DNA of 64,000 nt from Globisporangium splendens (lineage: Eukaryota; Oomycota; Peronosporomycetes; Pythiales; Pythiaceae), in the NCBI GenBank assembly GCA_006386115.1, contig VFIW01000036.1, forward strand, positions 248,001 to 312,000, written 5' to 3'. A program made the translations under genes and the position numbers. Each line of letters begins with the position of its first letter. Positions within the stretch are counted from its first letter, which is position 1. This document shows, one piece after another, positions 29,263 to 40,250 of this stretch. The notes beneath the pieces are model-generated. The model was not told where the DNA came from and did not search any database. It saw only the letters and a program-made list of their open reading frames with translations.

Positions 29263-31011
29263 TGGCTGCTGTTGCTCTGGTCTTGGCCTGGAAAATTGGG
29301 GAATGAGCCCCGAGAACGGAAGACAGAGCTAGTCCGAGAAACTGAAGTAGAGGCGCTGGAGCCATGCCTGAAGAACGTAAACGAAAAAACTGGTCGGACC
29401 CCACAGAAGAAGGACGGTCCTCTTCGTTGTTGCTTCCTGCTTGACAAAGCACAAGGCTCAACCCCAGATGGGACGTGGAGCTACGTAGTACGCTTGGAGC
29501 GGGAAGCAGGCTTCAAGAAATCTGAGCAGAGCTGCGTCGAAGAAAAGAAATGGGAGAGATCCACTCGAGCTTAGCTCCTTCGTACACAGATTGCAGCGGT
29601 GCGCAACGCAGAATGCGCTCCTCTTCGTCTCCCACGTTGCACAAGTTGCTGCAACACAATCCCCTCCGAAAATCCCTCCATCAAGCACTTCTTCGTTTTC
29701 TTCCAGCTTAACAGTACATGAAATGACGCAGTTCATTTGTGCATTCTATAGTATGCAAACGTGTAATTGATATAGATTGAATTCGGCAGGTAAACTGATT
29801 TACAAATATTGAGCTGTGGTGGTGCCACAGACTCAGATGCTCGAGTTCAACTCGACGACAACGACAGCGAAAAAAGAACACGATGCCTCAACTCGAGCAA
29901 ACGAGCCTCATCTACAATATGGCGAGCGCCCCGGCACAACTGTGCTTGTGGTGTCTAATAAGTTGCGCGTGAAATGGGAGAGGCATTGTCCAAGTGTCAT
30001 TGAGGTCGTCAAGAGCTCTGCGTTTGGACACAAGTGTGTCCTTGGGAGCTGTCTAATTTCCTGTCAATTCACATCTGAGAGTAGCTTTAAAGCCCTCTAG
30101 CTTCGCCTTTCTTTCGTAAAACTTGTCAACAATCACGCGTACTACAGTTGCTTTACCCTGCGTACGTACCAAAGCATAAAGTTTACGCCGGGCAACAGCT
30201 CGGTGCGTCAGTCTAAACGGCTTCGATTGGTTCCGACCAACGGTGACGAGGACGGCACCACCAAGGCACACTTTGAGTAGTTCCGAGGATCCGATCTGTG
30301 TGCTGGTGAAGCCACACCGAACGCTGCTTTTACTGTATGTGCGGAAGCGAGTTGGTGGTTTTGACGATGAGCGCGCATGTCATTGTTGAAGAGGTCTGAT
30401 CCGCTCGCGTCCAACGCTTCGATAGACACGCTGTGGCGTCTGAGAAAGTCGCACATCGTTGCCAAAAGTGGGATGCACGCACTGTTCAACGATAAAAGAG
30501 AAACTGAAGATACCGTGAATGAATCAGATCACTTTCGGAGACGAGGAGCTCCATGTGGGATCGGGTTCGGTGGGTACGCAAGGGAGCGCACATGCCTGTC
30601 ATCGCCGTGGCTTAATCCAATTGGGGAGTTTGACTAGGAGCCCACGAGTCACTGCCTCGCGATTGGGAGAAAGCAAAAGCTCAGTTGTTCCCATCGTTTG
30701 ATGCGATAGGAAGCCATTGTTGACGAGAGAGTGGCACTGTCTACTGTTTTGGAGTCTGGGGATGAGTTGCTCATTTGCTATCACTCGCGTCAGTTTTCTC
30801 CATCAAGTGGATCTGGATACGATTAGCACCACCCGCTGAACGAGTTGGATAGTGGAGAGATGAGTGGATAAGTGGTCCTTCATGCGCCCTCATGAATTCA
30901 CGTTAAATGTAATCAATCAAGGAGGAAAAGCGTCGACCGAGTTCAGTAGTAAAACTTGCTGGGAGTATATTATGGGGAAGCGTTTGTGCTCGATCCGAAG
31001 AGCGGACCTAT
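29263..31011. other. Gene-poor stretch, no supported gene
   Basis: About 1.75 kb of short overlapping frames on both strands without recognisable domains. No RNA gene or repeat was identified. Confidence 0.5.
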
Positions 31012-31158
31012 TTACTTCTTGCCGCTCTTCTTGTTGTCTGGAGCTGCTGGGGGTTCCTTCGATGGAGGAGCTCGCTTCTGGGCTGGCGCTGGCGCTGCGG
31101 CAGACTTCTTTTCTGGCTGCGCCTTCTGTTCTTGCTTGTTGTCTTGCTTCTTGGCCAT
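31012..31158 (-). CDS. Small Lys/Pro/Ala-rich protein, unrecognised
   Basis: A 48-residue ORF from ATG 31158 to TAA, beginning MAKKQDNKQ and ending NKKSGKK. Nearly every residue is Lys, Gln, Pro, Ala or Ser, so it should be disordered and strongly basic. Support for a real gene is indirect: an initiator-type promoter and a pyrimidine-rich leader sit at the expected distance, and that same leader was copied into the LINE at 31544-31614, which suggests it existed as a transcribed unit. The N-terminus recalls the basic, disordered start of ribosomal protein S25, but the conserved S25 core is absent. It may be a truncated copy or the first exon of a longer gene. Function unknown. Confidence 0.45.
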   Translation of the reverse strand: MAKKQDNKQEQKAQPEKKSAAAPAPAQKRAPPSKEPPAAPDNKKSGKK

Positions 31159-31225
31159 GGTTGCTGCTTGACTTGTGAGGCTTTCTTGGTGGTGGCTTGG
31201 AGGCGAATGTGAGAATGACTGAGAA
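31155..31225 (-). repeat. 71 bp inverted repeat, original copy (leader of small gene)
   Basis: On the minus strand this is the promoter/5'UTR and first bases of the small Lys-rich gene. It matches 31544-31614 on the plus strand at 70 of 71 positions (one C/T difference). The shared part ends at CCATGG around the start codon. Confidence 0.9.
31204..31219 (-). promoter_or_regulatory. Initiator-like promoter of the small Lys-rich gene
   Basis: The minus strand reads GTCATTCT followed by CACATTCGC. TCATTCT is a strong oomycete initiator match. It lies about 54-61 bp upstream of ATG 31158. Confidence 0.55.
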
Positions 31226-31543
31226 GGGAAAATGGAAAGCGCTCACTGGCACCGGAAGCTGAAACACCTTCGCCTGGTGTTTCGCCCGCGTCTTTGCTTC
31301 GGCGGTTGAGAAATCTCACTATGAATAGCTGCCGCAACTTGAGTGCTCAGTTTACAGACCAGAACCGACAGCCAGCCAGCGCGACAAGAAAATCTCATCT
31401 TGCAGCCGTTATAAAATCACCGAGAGCACCAATTCTGCCTGTATGTGACGATAAGATCTTTTCTGCATGTCATAAGAGCCACGAGGTAACCGCTGACCGC
31501 CACTCTTCACAAGAAACCTGCCTGCGATTTAACCAACTTGGCG
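31226..31543. other. Spacer between inverted leader copies
   Basis: 318 bp between the host leader and its inverted copy at the LINE 5' end. No gene was recognised. Confidence 0.5.
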
Positions 31544-31614
31544 TTCTCAGTCATTCTCACATTCGTCTCCAAGCCACCACCAAGAAAGCCTCACAAGTCA
31601 AGCAGCAACCATGG
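31544..31614 (+). repeat. 71 bp inverted repeat, copy joined to the LINE
   Basis: A duplicate of the small gene's leader in opposite orientation, containing the initiator GTCATTCT at 31550-31557 and ending in CCATGG at the start of the LINE frame. LINE-specific sequence, as judged from the second copy, begins at 31619. The host leader is therefore fused almost seamlessly to a 5'-truncated LINE. Confidence 0.85.
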
Positions 31615-32741
31615 TCGATCGTCGTGACAACCACCGACCCAGAAGGCGCAGTGCGACAGTCAGTGCTCGCCATGAGCTAACTGTTGGATTCCACACACAG
31701 AAAGTGATGGGGTTCTCCAAATCCGACGCCAATCTGAACGCGTGGTTTTCACATTTTCGACAGACTGATGACTCGGGATCATTGGACATTGTCTTTCTCC
31801 AAGAAACGCACGTCCTGGAGACCGAAGTGGCATCAATGCAATCCAGATTTCGTCGAAGTTGGGGTTTTCAGGAACCATCAGAAGAGTTGGATCCCAGACT
31901 CTCTCTCTGGTCAGCTTCCACCGAGCGCAAAGGAGGAGTGGCGATCTTGTTGAATCCCTATTCGTGCATACCTACACTGGCTCCATATAAGCAGGATCAG
32001 TGGAGTGCGCACTGGATGGCAGCTACGGTGACGTTGCGTGGTGAAACGGTGTTACTTCTCAACATCTACGCTCCTTCTACCGTATTTGCAAGGGAAACTT
32101 TCTACAGAGCACTATCAGTTCTCCTCTCGTCACATGATGGACCCATTCTGTGCGGTGGAGACTTTAATTGCACTCTCAACCAGATGGCAGACAGGTCTCA
32201 CAACAACCACAACAAAGTGCACGATTCCAAGGAATTGAAGAAACTGCTCCAGAAATTGAATCTTGTTGACACCCTCGAGGATGATGCTCTTCGCGCCACG
32301 GACACACGAGACGTCAAAGCATTCCATCGGCAGCATCACACCTACTACTATACACTGCCTTCAGGTGACAGTGCCAGTAGTAGGCTCGACCGATGGTACT
32401 GCAGCAATGACCATCTCGACTGGGTTCGCAGCGTCTACCAAAGCGTAGCTGGTCCGTTCTCCGATCACAATGGAGTCACGATCCGAGTAGCTGCTCCTGA
32501 CAAGGAGATCCAAAGCAAGAAACCTCGAGTTGTCTATCCACTTCCGAAGAATGCAGCGGCGCATTCGGCGAGTATTGGAAAAGATTTCTTCGAAAAAGCC
32601 CATGACCAGCTTGATGAATTACGTGGACGTTACTCTTCGCCTCGTGATTATGCTCTGGCCACAGCAAATTGGTGGGATGAAGCCAAGATCGCGCTCAGGG
32701 TCGGGTACCTTGAAGCTAAAAATCGTACTTCGCCAGATTGA
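31611..32741 (+). pseudogene. LINE A: AP-type endonuclease region
   Basis: A 376-codon frame starting at the ATG provided by the captured host leader. It contains the apurinic-endonuclease motifs QETH, GGDFNCTL and SDHNGV. The conserved Asn of the first motif (QNVMG in copy B) is Lys here (QKVMG, codon 31), so the nuclease is probably inactive. The frame ends early because of a one-base deletion in an A-run at 32718-32722, which separates it from the reverse transcriptase. Confidence 0.85.
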
Positions 32742-34189
32742 ACCAAGGATACAAGAAGGAAATCCAGAGGTTGCAACGATGCCTCTCAGAATCAGAAGCG
32801 CAGATGTTCGATCACTCTGGTGGAGCGGTGGGTGATTACAACGTGGAGTTGTTGCAAGAGTTTCTTACCACCGCCACGAGTATCCGTCGTGCCATTGCAG
32901 AATGCAAATCGAAGTGGCAGGCTTCAAAACGGGACCGCATTTTTCGGGAGCACATGCATCATGAACGAAAAACGAGCAAATCCTTCTACAAGCGCATCTC
33001 GACCAAGTCCCTTGACAACACTATCTTCACACTCGGTGGCACAGCGACTTACGGACCCATGCGTTCACGAGAACTTGCTGACGACATGGGAGAAGGATGG
33101 AAATTAATCATGCAACAGGCGCCCACTCTGCAAACTGACATCGATCAAATCCTTGATCCAGGAACAGCTATTCCTCCGTCGGACAGATTAGGCTTCCTGC
33201 TCAAACCGATCCATTCGAGTGAAATTAAACAGGCTGTGAAGAAATGCAAGAGAGGCAAAGCTCACGGTCCTGACGAACTCGGCAATGACTGGTACAGAGA
33301 CCACTGTGACGAGATTACCGGTTTATTCGAGCGACTTTTCAACTTGTGGATACCCGAATGCATTCTACCAAGTTCGTTCAGTGAAGCACATATTCACTGC
33401 ATAAAAAAGTCCGTCTCTGCTGCATCGCCACTGGACTACAGGCAAATCGCACTCCTCAACTCTGATTACAAAATATTCACACGGATATTTGCAACCAGAT
33501 TACGAACTGTGCTCCCTTGGCTTATCCATCACATGCAAGCTGGTTTCGTTCCAGGGCGAGCAATCCCGACTACGATCGATATGTTATTGGCTGCACAACA
33601 GCGGGCCACAAGCGACCCCGCCATGTCCAGAGCGATCGCGTTGTTCCTTGATTTTGCTAAAGCCTATGATTCACTCGATCGCAGCTTTCTGGCACAAGCG
33701 CTCCAGCATCTTGGGTTCCCATTGAAGTTCGTACGTTTAGTGAAGGTGTTACACTCTCAAACCACTTACAAGTTCATTGTCAACGGTTTCCTGTCGAGAA
33801 AGTACAACGTAACATCCGGGATTCGTCAAGGATGTCCGCTGGCCCCTCTTCTCTTCATCTTGGCGTTAGAGGTTCTTTATCGGAAAATCGAAGCGAGTGA
33901 CGAAATACGCGGCGTTGAACTCCAGGCAGCAGGATGCGCAACTGAACTCAGACTTGGAGGATACGCAGACGACACGACCATTTATCTTAGCGATCCCAAG
34001 GATATTAGTGCCGTGTTTGCAATCCTGGACAAATATGGAGCAGTTTCTGGGCTTCGAGTCAATCGACACAAATCTGCAGTATTACCGCTGAACAAGGAAT
34101 ATAGCTCCACCGAAGAGTCAGTCAGTGACATTCATGTGCTACAACGTGAGGAACATTGCCGCTACCTCGGCATCCAAGTCGGACAAACG
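31619..34189 (+). mobile_element. Non-LTR retrotransposon copy A, truncated at both ends
   Basis: It aligns with 35076-37639 of copy B at about 97 percent by eye, with only two indels: an extra 8 bases near 32563-32571 and one A fewer in the run at 32718-32722. It carries the endonuclease and most of the reverse transcriptase, but lacks ORF1 and the zinc/RNase H end. Homology stops abruptly after GGACAAACG at 34189, where the sequence joins the ORF1-like part of copy B. Confidence 0.9.
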
Positions 34190-34222
34190 GAAAGTGGAGC
34201 TCGAACAATTGACGGCTGCTGA
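32738..34222 (+). pseudogene. LINE A: reverse transcriptase region, 3' truncated
   Basis: A 494-codon frame with reverse transcriptase blocks: HGPDELGNDWY, the LLNSDYKIFT region, QAGFVPGR, LFLDFAKAYDSLDR, GIRQGCPLAPLLF and the catalytic YADD at 33962-33973. The usual Pro in the DYRPIALL motif is Gln here. The frame runs past the A/B junction at 34189 and stops at once. Thumb, zinc knuckle and RNase H are missing. Confidence 0.88.
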
Positions 34223-34907
34223 ACAAGCCCTTCGAAGACAGCATTTTCGTGCAAACAACAAAGCCATGCACGACTGGACCACGGCGACTCGACAAAATCG
34301 AAGATTCAGCTTGCCTTCAGTTGATCCAAGCGACGTCTCCAAATTGACTGGATGGATTCCCAGTCACGTGGATGCTCTAAGTGCGCTCATTTGTGCATTG
34401 CCTTTTCCACTGGAGGTCTTGCGCATGTTCCCAGCGAAAAAGCTTCTTGATTTTGGGCACAGCATAAACAGTCAAGCTCAACGCGCATTAATCCGGCATC
34501 ACTCAGCTGACGATGCAGTTAGAGCGCAAGTGCGAGCCTTTTGTAAGAAATGGGCATCGGCTGTTGACGCCTGTCCGCAAGGCTCCGCTCGTTGGTCCAT
34601 GACGGACAACATCAAGCAGTGGAACAGACTTGAAAAGCTAGATGATAGCCTATTGACCGCGACCGTCTCGCGACCCATTGACCCAGACAAATGGGCAATT
34701 CTCAATGTGATAAGTCTTCTACTGCCCAGCATGTTCCCCAAGCACGAAGTCGTTGGTCACGTTATGCCTGAAACCCGAGCTGAAGAATATTGGCGTTCGT
34801 CTTCTCTTCAATCAGCAATTGATGCGATTGTGGGCACGACGACGTCATGGTCGCTATTGGCGCACCAGCATGAGCTGGAGGTCCAACAGCGGCACAATCA
34901 GAACTAA
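34190..34907 (+). pseudogene. LINE B: ORF1-like segment, 5' truncated
   Basis: An open frame of about 240 codons starting at the junction and ending at TAA 34905-34907, upstream of and on the same strand as the copy B endonuclease. It starts with a charged helical stretch (KRKVELEQLTAAEQALRRQ) and then a folded-looking region with no domain I recognise. Its position is that of ORF1 in two-ORF LINEs, usually a nucleic-acid-binding coat protein. The assignment is by position only, and the true N-terminus was lost at the junction. Confidence 0.5.
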
Positions 34908-35075
34908 AGGCACCCGTGGTGCCTCAACTCGCACTGTACTTGGTGGCAGTTCAGTGCGAGCAGGGGGAGATGGCTCAACTGTCTCTCCGGCGGAAGTACA
35001 GCGTGGAATACAAGGCACATCTACGTATTCCGGCGATGGACTACCGTCGCGACCATATCAACCCACAACCCAAGC

Positions 35076-36054
35076 TCGTCGTGACAACCACCGACCCAGA
35101 AGGCGCAGTGCGACAGTCAGTGCTCGCCATGAGCTAGCTGTTGGATTCCTCACACAGAATGTGATGGGGTTCTCCAAATCCGACGCCAATCTGAACGCGT
35201 GGTTTTCACATTTTCGACAGACTGATGACTCGGAATCATTGGACATTGTCTTTCTCCAAGAAACGCACGTCCTGGAGACTGAAGTGGCATCAATGCAATC
35301 CAGATTTCGTCGAAGTTGGGGTTTACAGGAACCATCAGAAGAGTCGGATCCCAGACTTTCTCTCTGGTCAGCTTCCACCGAGCGCAAAGGAGGAGTGGCG
35401 ATCTTGTTGAATCCCTATTCGTGCATACCTACACTGGCTCCATATAAGCAGGATCAGTGGAATGCGCATTGGATGGCAGCTACGGTGACGCTGCGTGGTG
35501 AAACGGTGTTACTTCTCAACATCTACGCTCCTTCTACCGTATTTGCAAGGGAAGCTTTCTACAGAGCACTATCAGGTCTCCTCTCGTCACATGATGGACC
35601 CATCCTGTGCGGTGGAGACTTTAATTGCACTCTCAACCAGATGGCAGACAGGTCTCACAACAACCACAACAAAGTGCACGATTCCAGGGAGTTGAAGAAA
35701 CTGCTCCAGAAATTGAATCTTGTTGACACCCTTGAGGATGATGCTCTTCGCGCCACGGACACACGAGACGTCAAAGCATTCCATCGACAGCATCACACCT
35801 ACTACTATACACTGCCTTCAGATGACAGTGCCAGCAGTAGGCTCGACCGATGGTACTGCAGCAATGACCATCTCGACTGGGTTCGCAGCGTCTACCAAAG
35901 CGTAGCTGGTCCGTTCTCCGATCACAATGGAGTCACGATCCGGGTAGCTGCTCCTGACAAGGTGATCCAAAGCAAGAAACCTCGAGTTGTCTATCCACTT
36001 CCGAAGAATGCAGCGGCGCAGTATTGGAAAAGATTTCTTCGAAAAAGCTCATGA
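35076..36054 (+). pseudogene. LINE B: AP-type endonuclease region
   Basis: The homologous part of an open frame that extends upstream to 34753. The motif set QNVMG (with the catalytic Asn kept), QETH, GGDFNCTL and SDHNGV is intact, unlike copy A. Relative to copy A, eight bases are missing after GCGGCGCA near 36020, shifting the frame and giving a stop at 36052-36054. Confidence 0.87.
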
Positions 36055-38770
36055 TCAACTTGATGAATTACGTGGACGTTACTCTTCGCCTCGTGATTAT
36101 GCTCTGGCCACAGCAAATTGGTGGGATGAAGCCAAGATCGCGCTCAGGATCGGGTACCTTGAAGCTAAAAAATCGTACATCGCCAGATTGAATCAAGGAT
36201 ACAAGAAGAAAATCCAGAGGTTGCAACGACGCCTCTCAGAATCAGAAGCGCAGATGCTCGATCACTCTGGTGGAGCGGTGGGTGATCAAAACGTGGAGTT
36301 GTCGCAAGAGTTTCTTACCACCGCCACGAGTATCCGTCGTGCCATTGCAGAATGCAAATCGAAGTGGCAGGCTTCAAAACGGGACCGCATTTTTCGGGAG
36401 CACATGCATCATGAACGAAAAACGAGCAAATCCTTCTACAAGCGTATCTCGACCAAGTTCCTTGACAACACTATCTTCACACTCGGTGGCACAGCGACTT
36501 ACGGACCCATGCGTTCACGAGAACTTGCTGACGACATGGGAGAAGGATGGAAATCAATCATGCAACAGGCGCCCACTCTGCAAACTGACATCGATCAAAT
36601 CCTTGATCCAGGAACAGCTATTCCTCCGTCGGACAGATTAGGCTTCCTGCTCAAACCGATCAATTCGAGTGAAATTAAACAGGCTGTGAAGAAATGCAAG
36701 AGAGGCAAAGCTCACGGTCCTGACGAACTCGGCAATGACTGGTACAGAGACCACTGTGACGAGATTACCGGTCTATTCGAGCGACTTTTCAACTTGTGGA
36801 TACCCGAATGCGTTCTACCAAGTTCGTTCAGTGAAGCCCATATTCACTGCATAAAAAAGTCCGTCTCTGCTGCATCGCCGCTGGACTACAGGCCAATCGC
36901 ACTCCTCAACTCTGATTACAAAATATTCACACGGATATTTGCAACCAGATTACGAACTGTGCTCCCTTGGCTTATCCATCACATGCAAGCTGGTTTCGTT
37001 CCAGGGCGAGCAATCCCGACTACGATCGATGTGCTATTGGCTGCACAACAGCGGGCCACGAGCGACCCCGCCATGTCCAAAGCGATCGCGTTGCTCCTTG
37101 ATTTTGCTAAAGCCTATGATTCACTCGATCGCAGCTTTCTGGCACAAGCGCTCCAGCATCTTGGATTCCCATTGAAGTTCGTACACTTAGTGAAGGTGTT
37201 ACACTCTCAAACCACTTACAAGTTCATTGTCAACGGTTTCCTGTCGAGAAAGTACAACGTAACATCCGGAATTCGTCAAGGATGTCCGCTGGCCCCTCTT
37301 CTCTTCATCTTGGCGTTAGAGGTTCTTTATCGGAAAATCGAAGCGAGTGACGAAATACACGGCGTTGAACTCCAGGCAGCAGGATGCGCAACTGAGGTCA
37401 GACTTGGAGGATACGCAGACGACACGACCATTTATCTTAGCGATCCCAAGGATATTAATGCCGTGTTTGCAATCCTGGACAAATATGGAGCAGCTTCTGG
37501 GCTTCGAGTCAATCGGCACAAATCTGCAGTATTACCGCTGAACAAGGAATATAGCTCCACCGAAGAGTCAGTCAGTGACATTCATGTGCTACAACGTGAG
37601 GAACATTGCCGCTACCTCGGCATCCAAGTCGGACAAACGCCTTCGAATGCAAGTAACTGGTCCAAGTGCATCCAAGCCTTACGTGTCAGACTTCGACTTG
37701 CGCGTCTCAAAACTCACTCTGTCGCCCAACGCGCAGCAATTGCCAGTGCCGTCATCATACCCAAAGTGCTTTATGTGGCCAGGCACTCCTGGTCCTCTAC
37801 GGCTATTGTCAATCAGCTACACGACCTAGTGAAACAATTTGTCTGGGGCTCAAGGAACGGTAAGCCTGCGAAACCGTGGATGAAGGAAGAACAAGCTGAA
37901 CTCAAAAAAATGAATGGAGGCTTGTCAGTACCCAACATCAGAACTGAGCTGATGACGATGAGTGCCACAGCAGTCTCCAAATGGGCAATCACTACCTCTC
38001 ACATCGATCAGGTCATCGGGGAAATCTTGCTGCACAACACAAGGGCTTCTTCGACGTACATCACGCCGCTCGATGCAATTCCAAGGCGGCCACCCCAGCT
38101 TCGTGATAACATGTGGACAACTGGCGCAGCATTGTGTGCGTCGCTCCATTCTCGACCCTATGAGCCCAGAGAACGTGATAATGTACGTTGGTGTTACGAG
38201 CACTTCAAGTCGACAATTGTGCAGACTCAATGGGACGGCGATGTGTTCCAGATCGACCTCAGCTCTAAAATGTCTGACAGGCTTCCAGGTATCATCGCTG
38301 AAGGACGAAAACTACGTGGGACATTCTGTGCAGAATGGCTGCCATACATGACCTCGACTGCAGATGGGTGGCTTCTTGATTCCAACGGCTCCCCTTACAA
38401 GCTTGCTCACTCATCATTATCAGTTGGAACAGCACAACTGGGCGACATACTTCGATGGGAGTGGATAAGACCAGGAGTGCTTAACTTCATCCCAACATGT
38501 GGAATCTCCGGATTCTCCCGGCCGTCTATTCGAGCGCTCGAGCGGTTATGTGCTACGTTGGTATCCAACTTCCCACAGCTTCTGTATCGACCACAGCAAA
38601 CAAATGTGCTTCGGCTGTACAACGGGCAACGTCATTACAACCACGAATGGCATCTGCACACCAGCGAAGCAACTCTGACCCACATCGACACGACCCTAGT
38701 CAAAGCTACGCATACAGTTCACTCCGCAATGGACTGTGACGTCATGGCAACAAGAGACTTGAACGGGTAG
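36020..38770 (+). pseudogene. LINE B: reverse transcriptase region
   Basis: Over 900 open codons continue in a new frame after the 8-base deletion. Reverse transcriptase blocks include HGPDELGNDWY, DYRPIALLNS, QAGFVPGR, LLLDFAKAYDSLDR, GIRQGCPLAPLLF and YADD at 37412-37423. Beyond the point where copy A ends, it continues into the thumb and connection (KPWMKEEQAELKKMNGGLSVP). The frame stops at TAG 38768-38770. The polymerase core looks undamaged. Confidence 0.9.
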
Positions 38771-38773
38771 AAG

Positions 38774-40250
38774 GTGTCGTTCCATGCACATCCACGTTTC
38801 ACAAGAATCGTGCAACTATGGGGTGGCAACGGACGATACAATACGACCAGATCTTTCTATCGGCAACAAGTTGCAGCAACGAGGACACAAATTGGCAAAG
38901 ATACTCGAGATGCAGCAGTCAACAAAGCTGTCCATACAGCAGGATCTCTGTGGCCAGGACTGAAATTAATCCAATGGAGCGAATTACACAACATCCCAGG
39001 GATTACTGCTTATACAGCCCAGACTCTTCTCCGGCCGAAAGCCAACCGACTCTCCATGTGGAACTATGAGAAAGCTGATCTATCCTGCTCGAATCCCGAA
39101 TGCTCCCAAGTTGTCCAATCTTCTGTTCAACATCTATCTGGGAGTGTCCGAAAGCCAGACTCGTGTGGAACTACTTTTATGCGCTATGGGCGAAGATCGG
39201 AATCACTCCTGGTCACGACCCCGCAATCTGGATCTTCAGTCTGGATCTACCAGATACTCCAAGGCATGCATGGACCACGATCAAGAGACACATTATCGAC
39301 ACAAGTTCTCCAATGAACATCTCCAAGATCACCTCTATCCCGTCGCACACATGCTGTGGCGATATATGAGCGCGTCGCTCATACAGACCATTTGGTGTGC
39401 GCATCTGCGACGCATGGATTCGGATCCAATCGAATCGACTGCTGAGATGGCGATCATGATGACCAGATTAGAGGCAGGAATGCGAAACCTCACACGACTC
39501 GCTGAAGCGCAAGCTGGAGACTCGGACGGTCACACGGTTGCAGCAGTTCTCAAGGCATATGTCGACTGCTTTCTCAGCCAAACCGACGCCATCCCCTTGA
39601 CTCCAAGTGATACTCGCGGCGTTTACCTGTTGTTTTTCGATGGTGGATCACGCGGCAATCCAGGACCAGGAGGGACTGGATCCATTATCGTGCGTGTCCA
39701 TAAGGACTCGCACACAGCCAGTTTAATTGGGCCGCCAGCATGGCCTATAGCAGGAAGGACACGACCAACAACTTTGCCGAGTACTGGGGTCTCATACACG
39801 GGACTCCGAGAAGCCCAACGCAGTCACTTCGAACCGTTGTACGTGATTGGAGACAGTGCGCTCATTATCTCCCAACAGCGAATGCATCGGTCCCCTCAAC
39901 AGCACCGATTGGCACGTTTATGCCAGACAAGTCGACGACTCGCGGATTGCATCGACATCCGAGGATGGTACCATCACTACCGTGCCTTCAACAAGATGGC
40001 GGACTCAGCCGCCAACCTAGCCATGGACACCAGAACCTCAACGCAGGTTCACTTCCCAACCCAAAGAGCTGCTTTCAACAATCTCACCCAGGATCTTGAC
40101 AACGACGTCATGCATTGGCTTATGAGAAGTTCGGAAGACCCAAGGTCATTGGACAACACAAGGCAGGCTCACATAGGACCAAGAGAGCATGCCATCCTGG
40201 TCAAAGATTATTTAGCATTCAGAAGTGATCTATTGCAATCCGCGCTATAG
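38774..40250 (+). pseudogene. LINE B: zinc-knuckle and RNase H end, frameshifted
   Basis: The reading frame changes several times. One frame has LSCSNPECSQ, and another the WECPKARLVWNYFYALW segment, together the zf-RVT type knuckle common before LINE RNase H domains. The RNase H starts with LLFFDGGSRGNPGPGG. The segment with the catalytic Glu (NNFAEYWGL) lies in a different frame near 39760, and GDSALII and KMADSAANLAM then return to the first frame. At least two indels are therefore needed and the RNase H cannot be made from this copy. Confidence 0.82.

Larger units (their letters stand above)
34190..40250 (+). mobile_element. Non-LTR retrotransposon copy B, near complete but broken
   Basis: Order: ORF1-like part, AP endonuclease, reverse transcriptase, Cys/His zinc knuckle and RNase H. 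This order and the domain types fit RNase H-bearing LINEs (I/R1-like groups). An 8-base deletion near 36020 separates endonuclease from reverse transcriptase, and several frameshifts affect the 3' part. I found no clear poly(A) tail or target-site duplication after 40250, so the 3' end is uncertain. Confidence 0.88.
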
